Source of the DNA: an uncultured Collinsella sp.
Lineage (GTDB): Bacteria > Actinomycetota > Coriobacteriia > Coriobacteriales > Coriobacteriaceae
Direction of reading: 5' to 3'
Length of the DNA: 57,331 bases
Assembly (NCBI GenBank): GCA_902493145.1
Contig: CABUOA010000010.1
Span: 1-57,331 of the forward strand
Shown in pieces: positions 15,105 to 23,398 of the stretch. Numbering within the stretch: the first letter of the stretch is position 1; each line of letters opens with the position of its first letter. A model generated the notes under the pieces. The model was not told the origin of the DNA, searched no databases, and saw only the letters and a list, made by a program, of their open reading frames with translations. The translations under genes and the position numbers were made by a program.

Positions 15105-16481
15105 CTAGAGCGTGGCAAGTCGCTTGGATTCGCGGACGGCGAGGGCGATGGAGATAAGACCAGTGATGGCGTCAGCCGCCACCAAGGCAAACCAGACACC
15201 CTGAACGCCCATCATGTTGCCAAGCAGGTACATAAGCGGCACGGAGCAGATCACGTAGCGGAGCAGACCGGTGAACGTGGCGATACCCACCTTCTCAACC
15301 GCCTGGAAGTACATCGACATGGTCATGGCAAGATAGCCCAGGGCCACGGCCAGGATAACGATGCGCGTGGCGTTGGCGGCAACCTCGACGAGCGCCGGGT
15401 CGCTACCAGCAAAAAAGGCGCAGACCGGCGTTGCGGCCACCCATAGCACAGCAGACACCGCAGCAAGCGTCACGACCTGGTACTTAAGCGTGCAGGAGAG
15501 CGTTTCCTTGAGGCGCGCCCACGCCTTGGCGCCGGCGTTGAAGGCGGCAATGGGCTGCAGGCCGTACGAGAAGCACTGGGCGACCATCATGGTAATGTAG
15601 AGGATGTAGCCGTTGATCACACCAAAGGCCGCGATGTAGAGCGAACCCATGTCGCCGCCGAGCTGGCCAAGCAACGAGTTGGCAACGGTGTTGAAGATGA
15701 ACGTGGCAGCTTGCACCAAAAAGAACGGGAAACCAATCTTAATGATCTGGCCGCAGATGGCCATGTCGAGTTTGAGGTCGGCGGCGCTGATCTGGAGCTG
15801 CGACTTCTTACCGCCGATGAACCAGAAGATACCGATGGCCCAGATACCGATGGAAAGACCGTAGTACACGCCAGCTCCCATAACGCCAAGCTTGAGCACA
15901 AACGTGGAAAGCGCAAGCCAGCAGATAGCGACGATGGCAGACACGGTCATGAGGTTGGCCTGGATCTGAACCTTCTCGTCCACACGCATGACGGCGGTGA
16001 CCATCTGACCAATGACCGTGAGCGGCAGCAGCACGGAGAAGGTGCGCACGCCGGCAACGGTATCGGTCATGATGTCGGGCGTGGCGCCGAAGAATGCGCA
16101 GATGGGCTCGGTAAACACAGCCATCACCACAGCAAGCAGCACACTCACAATCGTGGTAAGCCAAAAACCCTGGCTAAACGCCTTGCTGGCGCCCTTAATG
16201 TCGCCGGCACCCAAAAGGTTGCCCACCACGGCGGGCACGCCGGTGCCAAACAGGTTGCCAAAGGCCAGGTTAATGTACTCGACCGACATGATGATCGAAA
16301 CACAGGCCAGGCCGTGTGCACCCAGGCCCCAACCCATCACGAGGCCCTCAAGGACCACCATGATAATCTGGGCGAGCATACCCTGGCCGGTGATGATGGT
16401 GTACTTGCGCACCAGGCCGGGAATCGGCTGCGAGGCAAGCTCACGCTCCTCCTCAACAGCGGCGGTTGTCTCTTCTGCCAT
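15105..16481 (-). CDS. MATE family efflux transporter
   Basis: 458-aa membrane protein with 12 predicted helices in two homologous halves; sodium- or proton-driven multidrug efflux. Family features: GLVMGWGLGAHGLACVS in the first helices and the repeated FGNLFGTGVPAVVGNLLGAGD segment (the family's typical G-N-x-x-G-A-x-D). The start at 16481 follows GGGGAG; the frame extends upstream into a GATGAATG short-tandem tract (16503-16533) that is not protein-like. It lies 96 bp downstream of the amidohydrolase gene on the same strand and may share its mRNA. Confidence 0.93.
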   Translation of the reverse strand: MAEETTAAVEEERELASQPIPGLVRKYTIITGQGMLAQIIMVVLEGLVMGWGLGAHGLACVSIIMSVEYINLAFGNLFGTGVPAVVGNLLGAGDIKGASKAFSQGFWLTTIVSVLLAVVMAVFTEPICAFFGATPDIMTDTVAGVRTFSVLLPLTVIGQMVTAVMRVDEKVQIQANLMTVSAIVAICWLALSTFVLKLGVMGAGVYYGLSIGIWAIGIFWFIGGKKSQLQISAADLKLDMAICGQIIKIGFPFFLVQAATFIFNTVANSLLGQLGGDMGSLYIAAFGVINGYILYITMMVAQCFSYGLQPIAAFNAGAKAWARLKETLSCTLKYQVVTLAAVSAVLWVAATPVCAFFAGSDPALVEVAANATRIVILAVALGYLAMTMSMYFQAVEKVGIATFTGLLRYVICSVPLMYLLGNMMGVQGVWFALVAADAITGLISIALAVRESKRLATL

Positions 16482-16577
16482 TGTTCTCCCCTTTCCATGA
16501 GAGATTGATGAATGGATGGATGAATGGATGGGCGGCACGCACAGGCTGTGGCACCGCCCAGCGATGCAGCAGCCCCG

Positions 16578-18206
16578 CTAGGCCTCGTAGACCACCTTGC
16601 CGGCAATCATCGTGAGAGACGCCGTGGCCTCGAGGACCTCAGCCGGTTCGCAGTCAAAGAGGTTGCGGTCGAGCACACAGATATCAGCCTGTTTGCCGCA
16701 TGCGAGCGTACCGATGCGATCCTCGGCATGCATGGCGTAGGCGCTGCCGTAGGTGTAGGCGCGCAGGGCCTCGGCCATGGTAATGCGCTCCTGGGGGAAC
16801 CAGCCCTCGGGGTTGGAGCCGTCCTCGAGCATGCGGAAGACCGCGCCGTACACCTCCTCCATGGGCTCCAAGCCCACAACGGGGAAGTCGCTGCCCAAGT
16901 GCACCACGGCACCGCTGGCAAGCAGGCTGTGCAGGGGCCACGAAAGCGCTGCACGCTCGGGGCCCACGGCATCGTCCTTGGCAAGGTCAGCCATATCGAG
17001 CAGCATGTGCCACGGTTGCATGCCGGGGCATATACCAAGCTCCGCGTAGCGCGGCAGATCCTCGGGCTGAACCGTCTCGTTGTGCTCCATGGAGTGGCGG
17101 CAACCCCGCTTACCATGCAAGCGCTCGCCCTCCTCAAAGCAATCAAGCACAAAACGCACCGAGCGATCGCCGATCGTATGGACGCGCGTGTCAACGCCCC
17201 ATTCCTGCGCCCTGACAATGGCGGCACGGATGCGCTCTGGATCCTCCGCGGGCTCACCGCAGGTATCGGGCGCATTGCTATAGGGTTCAAGCATCCAAGC
17301 GGTGTGGTCGGAGCACACGCCATCAAGAAACTGCTTAAAGCCGTGCCACTCGACCTGCGTACCCGAGAAGGCGTATTTCTCCTTGATCTGCTCGAGCGTT
17401 AAGGACTCGTTTTCGAACAGATCGGTGTACAGGAACACGCGCAGTGGCAAGTCGCCCTTGGCATTAAGACCTGCCAACACCGCATACGGGTTTTCCATGC
17501 TCACAAACGTAGGATTGACCATGCCGACCGTAGTGATTCCCAGGGCATTGGCGCGCCGGGCGGTTTTTGCAAACGACGCGTCAACAACCTCGGGCGCTGG
17601 GTCGTAGACCTCGTCCATAAAGAAGACGCCGGCGTTGTTGGAAAACACGCCCGTCAGATTGCCCTCGGCATCCTTAAGGATCTTGCCGCCTGCGGGATCG
17701 GGCGTCTGCGAAGTTACTCCCACCTTGTTGATGGCGCAGGTATTGGCACTAAAGGTATGCAGGTCAACCTGCTGCAGAAAGACCGGGCGGTCCGAGATGT
17801 ACTCATCGATCATCGCGGCTGTGGGCATCTCGGGGACATCCCACTGGAACTGGATAATCTGGCAGCCCAGAATCCACTCGTTATCGGGATGGTCGGCCGC
17901 AAACGCCACGACACGTTCCATCGCCATCTCAAAACTGGTGCAGTCGATGAGGTTGACGGCAAAATCGGGGTCGGTCATAAACGCGCCCTGGGCAAAATGC
18001 GTGTGTGAGTCGATCAGGCCGGGCATGACGAGCTGGTCGCCAAAGTCGCGCACCTCGGTATCGGGACCGATAAACGGTGCCAGGTGAGCATCGTCACCGC
18101 AGGCAACAATCTTATCACCGCGCACGGCAACGCCGCCCTTAAACGGCTCGAGCCCATCGCCGGTAAAGACGGCGTTGCTCTTGATAACTACATCAGCCTT
18201 GTCCAT
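16578..18206 (-). CDS. YtcJ-like metal-dependent amidohydrolase (amidohydrolase family 3)
   Basis: 542-aa TIM-barrel hydrolase. Metal-binding HxH appears in LIDSHTHFAQG near residue 62; further ligands are in DTRVHTIGDRSVR, MEHNETVQPEDL and the late LGSDFPVVG (catalytic Asp). KADICVLDRNLFD at the C-terminus is the usual end of the composite beta-sandwich. These enzymes hydrolyse amides, formamides or cyclic amidines; the substrate is unknown. Start chosen at 18206 because of GAGGAGGC 5 nt upstream. Placed between a membrane LuxR regulator and a MATE transporter, suggesting a jointly regulated unit that modifies and exports or imports a small compound. Confidence 0.92.
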   Translation of the reverse strand: MDKADVVIKSNAVFTGDGLEPFKGGVAVRGDKIVACGDDAHLAPFIGPDTEVRDFGDQLVMPGLIDSHTHFAQGAFMTDPDFAVNLIDCTSFEMAMERVVAFAADHPDNEWILGCQIIQFQWDVPEMPTAAMIDEYISDRPVFLQQVDLHTFSANTCAINKVGVTSQTPDPAGGKILKDAEGNLTGVFSNNAGVFFMDEVYDPAPEVVDASFAKTARRANALGITTVGMVNPTFVSMENPYAVLAGLNAKGDLPLRVFLYTDLFENESLTLEQIKEKYAFSGTQVEWHGFKQFLDGVCSDHTAWMLEPYSNAPDTCGEPAEDPERIRAAIVRAQEWGVDTRVHTIGDRSVRFVLDCFEEGERLHGKRGCRHSMEHNETVQPEDLPRYAELGICPGMQPWHMLLDMADLAKDDAVGPERAALSWPLHSLLASGAVVHLGSDFPVVGLEPMEEVYGAVFRMLEDGSNPEGWFPQERITMAEALRAYTYGSAYAMHAEDRIGTLACGKQADICVLDRNLFDCEPAEVLEATASLTMIAGKVVYEA

Positions 18207-18521
18207 GTGAGCCTCCTCAGGCATCTTTGGTTGCAACGCGGACGCACCGCCCGCGTGGGCACTCGGTTGGGAGCGTAGCGCTCCCGCATCGGCGCGTGCC
18301 TACAAGCCGTGCTCGGACGTCTGTCCCACGTCCGCGGCTTCGCGCTACACCCATTGATACACAGGGGCAAATCCGTGCCAAGGCCAGGGATCGCAAACGG
18401 TCAGTTTAAGCAGGTTTACACGCTTTACCTGCAGGTTTATTGTCTGAGATTATTACCGCGTCATTACGCCCAACGGCGTGCCCGACCACACGGCAAGACC
18501 CGCATGCAAGGAAGAATAGGA
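18207..18521. other. Intergenic region between amidohydrolase and LuxR gene
   Basis: 315 bp without a gene. A short perfect hairpin GGGAGCG-TAG-CGCTCCC lies at 18269-18285, and GCAGGTTTAC...CTTTACCTGC forms a weak dyad near 18410-18432. It probably holds the amidohydrolase promoter. Nothing else is recognised. Confidence 0.5.
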
Positions 18522-19514
18522 CTAGGAACGCCAAAAGGCATCTATGAGGTCATCTCGGTTGGAGACACCGCTTTTAACGTAGATGCGATGCAAGTGCGCC
18601 TTGACAGTGCCAGGGCTGATGACCAACTCGCTGGCGATGTTTTGGGCGTCGTTGCCCTTCAGCACCAGCGTGAGCACCTCCTGCTCGCGCCGCGACAGCT
18701 TATGGGCATCGGCATAGATCACAACGCGTGATGCTAGATCGTCCCCAGAGCGTGCGCTCTCGGCCGCCACGTCCTCATCGGCACGCGGATGACGGGCATA
18801 CACGCGCAGGATATGGCTAAACTGGCAAAAGAGTTGGACCGCGCATGCCACGAGCAGCACGTTTTCGGAGATATTGCGCTCGGACAGATACCACAAAAAG
18901 AGGCTGATGACGGGGTTTTGAGAGTCGGGGCGGCAGAGCAAAATCATGTAGGTGTCCTCGGCGATTACGCAAAACGCAAGAACGAGTGCCACCTTCCAAA
19001 AGAGCTTTGAGCGGTCGAGGTCGAGTTTCTCAACACGCGTGGCCCTGTGCCGGTAATGCCAGGCGGCATAGGCAAGACATCCTACATTGCCCAGGTCACG
19101 CGTGAGCCAAAAGAGATACTGCTGCATCTCTCCGGCAGCACCGCTGCGAGGCACCAGCACCAATTGCAAGATTGAAAACGGCACGATAACAAGTCCGAGC
19201 ATGCGCGACGTCGGCCTTTTGCGCAAGCGCGCAAACATCCACAGCACAATGCAAGCATAGATGGCAATACCGAGCACGCAGCGCAGCAAGGGGTGCTGCA
19301 GCGGCTCGCTAAAGGTAACGGCGTAGTCATATTTGAGCCGAGTGTACTCGTCAAAAAAGATGACCGACATATCGAGCATGTAGAGCAAAAAGCCCGCCGC
19401 GGCCACTAGGCTGTCGCGACGGTGCGTCATGAGCCAAACCACCAATGCCACGGCACTGGTCACCAGAGCCACACCCATGATAATCGTGGTGTAGATATAG
19501 AACGCGAAACTCAT
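18522..19514 (-). CDS. Membrane-anchored LuxR family transcriptional regulator 1
   Basis: 330 aa: about seven hydrophobic helices (residues 8-230) followed by a cytoplasmic LuxR helix-turn-helix at about 265-325 (LSRREQEVLTLVLKGNDAQN and ISPGTVKAHLHRIYVKSGV). No receiver or signal-binding domain of known type; the membrane part may sense a ligand directly. This domain order is frequent in Coriobacteriia. It is a paralog of the 26374-27339 protein: both share a LWYLSERN / LYLSERN segment before the last helix. It lies next to the amidohydrolase-MATE genes and between them and the agmatine cluster, so either could be its target. Confidence 0.92.
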   Translation of the reverse strand: MSFAFYIYTTIIMGVALVTSAVALVVWLMTHRRDSLVAAAGFLLYMLDMSVIFFDEYTRLKYDYAVTFSEPLQHPLLRCVLGIAIYACIVLWMFARLRKRPTSRMLGLVIVPFSILQLVLVPRSGAAGEMQQYLFWLTRDLGNVGCLAYAAWHYRHRATRVEKLDLDRSKLFWKVALVLAFCVIAEDTYMILLCRPDSQNPVISLFLWYLSERNISENVLLVACAVQLFCQFSHILRVYARHPRADEDVAAESARSGDDLASRVVIYADAHKLSRREQEVLTLVLKGNDAQNIASELVISPGTVKAHLHRIYVKSGVSNRDDLIDAFWRS

Positions 19515-19583
19515 GCCCGCCTCCCCTGTCTAGATGCTGTGAGGATGTTGACAGATTCTTTGCCGCAAGATTAGACTCACCGA

Positions 19584-19605
19584 TTAAACGTACTGTATCG
19601 TTTAG
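19584..19605. promoter_or_regulatory. Dyad TTAAACG-N8-CGTTTAG
   Basis: Inverted repeat in the divergent space between the LuxR gene (start 19514) and the small gene at 19643. Size and symmetry fit an operator for a dimeric HTH protein, possibly LuxR itself. Confidence 0.45.
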
Positions 19606-19642
19606 ATAAACAAGCTGTGTCTCACCGATGAAAGGAGATGCC

Positions 19643-19834
19643 ATGGCACCGATCGCTCCGCTCAAGATGCTCGTCGCGCCCGCCGCCAAGGCCATCACCC
19701 GACTCGGTTCTTCCATGACCTACGACGATGTCCCCTGCGCCGTTGAGGCGCGTTCGGACAGCTGCCCCTACCTGGGCCACGTCCCCTACTTTGCACCCAA
19801 GCTCGCATCTGATCCCGAGCAGCGTGAGCAGTAA
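19643..19834 (+). CDS. Small protein of 63 aa, unknown
   Basis: Begins MAPIAPLKMLVAPAAKAITR and continues with a polar part containing two cysteines (residues 37 and 45 approximately) and GHVPYFAP. A strong ribosome site, AAAGGAG, sits 7 nt before the ATG, and a dyad lies 40-60 bp further upstream, so expression is likely. The basic, amphipathic N-terminal helix could contact a membrane. It stands divergent from the LuxR gene and convergent with the APC gene. I recognise no family. Confidence 0.55.
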   Translation: MAPIAPLKMLVAPAAKAITRLGSSMTYDDVPCAVEARSDSCPYLGHVPYFAPKLASDPEQREQ

Positions 19835-19869
19835 TCCAAGATGCATCTAGCACCGCACAACTCGCGGCG

Positions 19870-21279
19870 CTACTGTTTTGGCGCAAAGCGACCTGTCCCC
19901 CTTGCGCCAACGCCGGGATTGTCGATGCTGCGGCCGCGGCGCGATATGAGGCGCGAAACCTCGCCCAGCAACACGCCGATCACCACACCCATGAGGATCG
20001 GCAACTTTGACATCTCGGCGGGCGAGCTGTTAAGCGGCACGATTGTCGCAACAATCGAAAGCACGAGCTCTACCACCGGCACCGCAAGCGCTACCGCAAG
20101 CACCTTGCCCTCGAAGGGCGCGCGGAACACACGTGGGCGGTCGTCGTATTTACGCAGGCGCCAAAACGCCGGGAACATCGGGATATAGCTCATGAGCAGA
20201 AAGACGACGTTCATCGAGAAGAAGACCCAAAAGACGTCGGAACCTTCGCCCAGCGGAATCTGAAGTAGCAGCACCAAGCTGGCAAAACAACCGTTAATGA
20301 GTGCTGAGCCGTTGGGCATGCCGGTCTTCTTGGACACCAGCGCAAAGGGGCGCGGCATGTTGCCGTGGCGCGCGGCATAGCTCGCCACGTTGTTGACGCC
20401 AAAACTCCAGCAGATCATGTTGGCGAACAGCGTCACCAAAAAGGCCACGCCCACGACCATCGTCAGCGGGTGAGCGCGCCCCACCATGGCGGCAACCGCG
20501 TCCACAATGCCCGAATCGAGTGAAAGCTGCTCGGTGGGAACCGCGGCTCCAATACCGATGCCACAGATAATGTAGATCGCCGCGATGGCAACGCCACCGG
20601 CGATAACCGCCTTGGGGATATCGCGCGATGGGTTCTTCATCGTGCTGGCAAAGGTCGCGACCACCTCAAAGCCCATAAAGTTGAATAGGATGATTGAAAG
20701 ATACGTCAGTGAGTTAGTGTCTCCCAGATCGGGGACAAAGGTCTTAAACGACATATCGTTGGCAAAGCCGTTATTGCAGGCAAACCAGATGCCGACGATT
20801 CCCACCACGGCGGTAATGAGCACCTTGATGACGGCGCCGCCATCCATGACCCAATCGGCCTCGGCCACCGGCTGCATTGCCATGACCGTGACGCCCCACA
20901 CAAAGGCAAGCTCGATGGCAATTCGGACCCCAAGCGAAAATTCGATGCCCCATACCGCATTGATGACACTGGGGAACATGCAGGCGATACTTGCCACCCA
21001 CAGTGGAAAGTTGACCCAATAGCACCAGGAGCAGCGGGCGCCCCAACGGTCGCCCAAGCCCAGGCGAACCCAATCGTACAGACCGCCCTCGGAATCGAAC
21101 GCCGTACCGAGCTCGGCCACCACCAGGCCATAGGGAAGCAAAAACGTAATGATGAGGAAGATCCACCAGAAGAACTGCACGTTACCCATGGCAGATGCCG
21201 GAGCGGCCGCCTCGATGGTAAAGACAACGCAGATAACCGAGAGGATGACCTCGAACAGGGAGAACTTTTTACCTGCCAC
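19870..21279 (-). CDS. APC family amino acid/polyamine antiporter 1
   Basis: 469-aa permease with 12 predicted helices, typical of the amino acid-polyamine-organocation superfamily. The first helix holds the unwound substrate motif; SLTYLSIILFNFMGFEVVATFASTM is the helix 6 region. It is about half identical by eye to the 23399-24838 protein. With agmatine deiminase and putrescine carbamoyltransferase in the same cluster, agmatine/putrescine exchange is the likely role. It starts at GTG 21279, preceded by GGGGGAG and overlapping a short upstream ORF. The last 12 codons are written by a hairpin sequence (TTGGCGCAA/TTGCGCCAA, 19878-19910) of the GTCCC type. Confidence 0.88.
   Translation of the reverse strand: MAGKKFSLFEVILSVICVVFTIEAAAPASAMGNVQFFWWIFLIITFLLPYGLVVAELGTAFDSEGGLYDWVRLGLGDRWGARCSWCYWVNFPLWVASIACMFPSVINAVWGIEFSLGVRIAIELAFVWGVTVMAMQPVAEADWVMDGGAVIKVLITAVVGIVGIWFACNNGFANDMSFKTFVPDLGDTNSLTYLSIILFNFMGFEVVATFASTMKNPSRDIPKAVIAGGVAIAAIYIICGIGIGAAVPTEQLSLDSGIVDAVAAMVGRAHPLTMVVGVAFLVTLFANMICWSFGVNNVASYAARHGNMPRPFALVSKKTGMPNGSALINGCFASLVLLLQIPLGEGSDVFWVFFSMNVVFLLMSYIPMFPAFWRLRKYDDRPRVFRAPFEGKVLAVALAVPVVELVLSIVATIVPLNSSPAEMSKLPILMGVVIGVLLGEVSRLISRRGRSIDNPGVGARGTGRFAPKQ
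19878..19910 (-). terminator. Hairpin inside the 3' end of APC antiporter gene 1
   Basis: Stem TTGGCGCAA / TTGCGCCAA with loop holding ACCTGTCCCC. It encodes the last residues of the protein and also resembles the 3' hairpins elsewhere, so a repeat element seems to have become the gene's end. Confidence 0.5.
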
Positions 21280-21451
21280 GACACGCTCCCCCTACAGCAA
21301 AAAGGATGGCATCTGTACCGAAGGCGCAGCCCAAGGTAGGGTTGCAGGCCGCTTCACCGGTGCAGGTGCCATCCCAAAGAGAAGAGAGGATGCAATTGTT
21401 GGACCAACGCTCGCGGAACAGGCGCGTGTAGATAACGATACGCTGGTACAT
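21269..21451 (-). CDS. Short upstream ORF of 60 aa, cysteine-containing, overlapping the APC start
   Basis: Reads MYQRIVIYTRLFRERWSNNC and ends VGGACRGR, with five cysteines in all. CGGAG stands 6 nt before the ATG. Its stop lies inside the APC start region (11 nt overlap), which would couple translation. Its second half is encoded within a strong stem-loop ending in TTTTT (21300-21372). It may be a leader peptide that senses something and controls the antiporter, or a chance ORF. No family recognised. Confidence 0.4.
   Translation of the reverse strand: MYQRIVIYTRLFRERWSNNCILSSLWDGTCTGEAACNPTLGCAFGTDAILFAVGGACRGR
21300..21372 (-). promoter_or_regulatory. Attenuator-like hairpin in the leader of APC antiporter 1
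   Basis: On the minus strand, GGATGGCACCTGCACCG pairs with CGGTACAGATGCCATCC (15 of 17) and is followed by TTTTTGC, about 20 bp before the antiporter start. This is a rho-independent terminator shape placed in front of a gene, thus an attenuator candidate. Confidence 0.55.
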
Positions 21452-21722
21452 AGATACTCCGATCAAAACGGCCGCGATTGCGACCGGAATCTTTTGGCAA
21501 TTGAAGACGCGTCTGACCTGGGATATTCAAGCGAACAATTGGCCTAACCCGCAATAAATCCCAGATCAGACGCGTACTCAATCAAAGAGGCGGGCACTCC
21601 GAAGTGGAGGCAACGGAGTGCCCAAAGAAAAACCCAGCCGACCAAGACATCGAATAAACCGACCATCAATGCCCCGAGATGGTCACGGTGCGATTCATCG
21701 ACTGTCCGATTGATCGGCTGGG
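21373..21722 (-). repeat. Series of three long stem-loops between aguA and APC antiporter 1
   Basis: In order from the aguA side: a stem AACCCAGCCGA / TCGGCTGGGTT followed by TTT with a loop of about 60 nt; a compact stem GGGCACTCCG / CGGAGTGCCC; and ACGCGTCTGAyCTGGGAT pairing with its inverted copy (17 of 18) around a loop of about 33 nt. No coding gene is seen. No known riboswitch class is recognised. Confidence 0.6.
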
Positions 21723-21816
21723 TTTCCGAGGTGCGGCAGATTGCCCTGAAAGAGGAGGGCATAGACCTTAAGGGTCATGCCCGACGATTGAAGGGCAAGG
21801 TGCCGTGCCTCGGGAA
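21723..21816 (-). terminator. Nested hairpin directly after aguA
   Basis: Imperfect outer arms of about 25 bp (21723-21747 and 21792-21816) enclose GGGCATAGACC / GGTCATGCCC. The core GGCATAGACCTT..GGTCATGCC is the same as in the element after DAHP synthase at 11.2 kb, while the outer arms differ. Confidence 0.65.
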
Positions 21817-21825
21817 GCCAGACAA

Positions 21826-23031
21826 TTACGCGGACGGCTCCTGCTGCGTAATGCAGTGGATGTTGCCGCCGCCGAAGACGACCTGCTCGGACTGGACGCC
21901 GACGCACTTGTAGACGCCCTCGCCCCAGACCTCGTCATAGATCTTCTGGAGCGTGTCGACGGCCAGCTGGTCGTTCTCGTCGCCGTACTGCGGGACGATG
22001 ACGCCGTGGTTGGTGACCAGGTAGTTCATGTAGGACGCGATCAGCGGCTCGTCGGGGACGCGCGGCTCGGCGTTCTCGTCGGCGTCGATGGTGTCGCAGG
22101 AGGCCTGGTCCATGAACAGCGGGTTCACGGGCATGCAGAGCTTGTAGACCTTCATCTTGCGGCCCTTGGCGTCAACGGCGTTGGAGAGGGTCTCGTAGGC
22201 AGCGTGGCACTGCTCGTAGAACGGATACTCGGGATCGTCGGTCCAGATGCAGGCCATGACGCCCGGAGCGATGAACGTGGCAACGTCGTCGATATGACCG
22301 TTGGTCTCCTCGGGGTCGATGCCCTCCTTGACCCAGATGACCTTCTCGACACCCAGGTAATCCTTGAGGTGCTCGTCCATGTAGGCGCGAAGCTCCTCGC
22401 TCCAAGGCTCAAACTTCTTGTGGAACTTGGGCCAGATGGACTCGGGATCCTCTTCCTCCTCCAGAACCGCAGAGCAGGTGCGGCCCGGGGAAAGCAGGCA
22501 CTGGTCGGTCACGACAAGGGTGCCCTCGCCGTCGACGGTGATGGAGCCGCCCTCGAGGATCATGTCGTCGGGACGATAGCGACGGCAGCCGGAGAGCTCA
22601 GCCATCTTGAGGGCGATCTGCTCGTCCTTGTCCCACGGAAAGTACAGGCCGTCGACGAGGCCGCCGTAGGCGTTGAAGTGCCAGTGGTTGGCGCGCTTCT
22701 CGCCCTTGCCGTTGATGACGTAGGTGGCGGCGGTGTCGCGGAACCAGGCGTCGTCGGTGGTCATCTCGATAACGGTGACGTTCTCGTCGTTCTCGAAGAC
22801 GGCCTTGCAGTTGGCATAGTCGACCTGGTTGGCGCACATATAGACCGGGGTGAACTCGGAGATGGCGCGGGCGATGGCGGCATACTGCTTCTGAGCCGGC
22901 TTGGCGCCGTGGGCCCAGGTGTCGGTGCGGTGGGGCCAGCCCATCCACACGCGATCCTGCGGGGCGAACTCGGCGGGCATAAAGAAGCCGTCGGCCTTGG
23001 GGGTGGACTCGGACTCGGTGATCGTACGCAT
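21826..23031 (-). CDS. aguA: Agmatine deiminase
   Basis: Hydrolyses agmatine to N-carbamoylputrescine and ammonia. 401 aa, PAD-like pentein fold. MPAEFAPQDRVWMGWPHRTDTW is the conserved N-terminus, TTDDAWFRDTAATYV carries the substrate-binding Asp residues, ETNGHIDDVATF holds the catalytic His, and GGGNIHCITQQEP contains the nucleophile Cys393. GGAGGAAAT precedes the ATG; an open frame extends to 23259 but is Arg-rich and not conserved. It lies between two antiporters and downstream of putrescine carbamoyltransferase. Loss of ammonia raises internal pH, and the product feeds PtcA. Confidence 0.96.
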   Translation of the reverse strand: MRTITESESTPKADGFFMPAEFAPQDRVWMGWPHRTDTWAHGAKPAQKQYAAIARAISEFTPVYMCANQVDYANCKAVFENDENVTVIEMTTDDAWFRDTAATYVINGKGEKRANHWHFNAYGGLVDGLYFPWDKDEQIALKMAELSGCRRYRPDDMILEGGSITVDGEGTLVVTDQCLLSPGRTCSAVLEEEEDPESIWPKFHKKFEPWSEELRAYMDEHLKDYLGVEKVIWVKEGIDPEETNGHIDDVATFIAPGVMACIWTDDPEYPFYEQCHAAYETLSNAVDAKGRKMKVYKLCMPVNPLFMDQASCDTIDADENAEPRVPDEPLIASYMNYLVTNHGVIVPQYGDENDQLAVDTLQKIYDEVWGEGVYKCVGVQSEQVVFGGGNIHCITQQEPSA

Positions 23032-23398
23032 AAGATTTCCTCCAAATCGAACGATCGTTTGCCGCGGGCGGATTACCCGCAGCCTAAAACCAAGAGATAG
23101 TGGGCGCCCGTCCCCCGGCAAAGGTCGGGGCGCCCGGTGCCGGTTTTCACGGAGCCGCACCGACGAGCGGCAACGTAACCAAGTGCGTGGAGACAAACGC
23201 ACGAAGGATACGAGAGAGAGGTTGGGGCGGGCGGTGGTTACCGGAGCTATCGCTCGCACCCGCCCCAGGAAATAGTGAGCAAATTTGTCGCTTTGGGCAC
23301 GCCCTCGAAGAGGCTAGAGTGCCTGGAGTCGGGAGCGACAAGCCCGACGAAGCGCACGTTGGTACGCGAGGAGGGTTGGAGCCCCAGAACCGGGTGCT
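23032..23398 (-). other. aguA upstream region with three GC-rich hairpins
   Basis: 367 bp without a gene. Stems: TTGTCGCT/AGCGACAA (23285-23292 / 23334-23341), TGGGGCGGG/CCCGCCCCA (23223-23231 / 23259-23267) and GGGCGCCC/GGGCGCCC (23102-23109 / 23128-23135). None has a T-run, so they may act in mRNA processing between APC antiporter 2 and aguA, or frame an own promoter. Confidence 0.5.

Noticed and set aside
16503..16533. GATGAATG short tandem tract as a functional repeat
   Set aside because: Only about three units just before the MATE ribosome site; too short to separate from chance, though it might be variable in length.
21373..21722. Known riboswitch (guanidine, lysine or similar) before antiporter 1
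   Set aside because: The stem-loops do not match conserved cores that I know; kept only as an uncharacterised structured leader.
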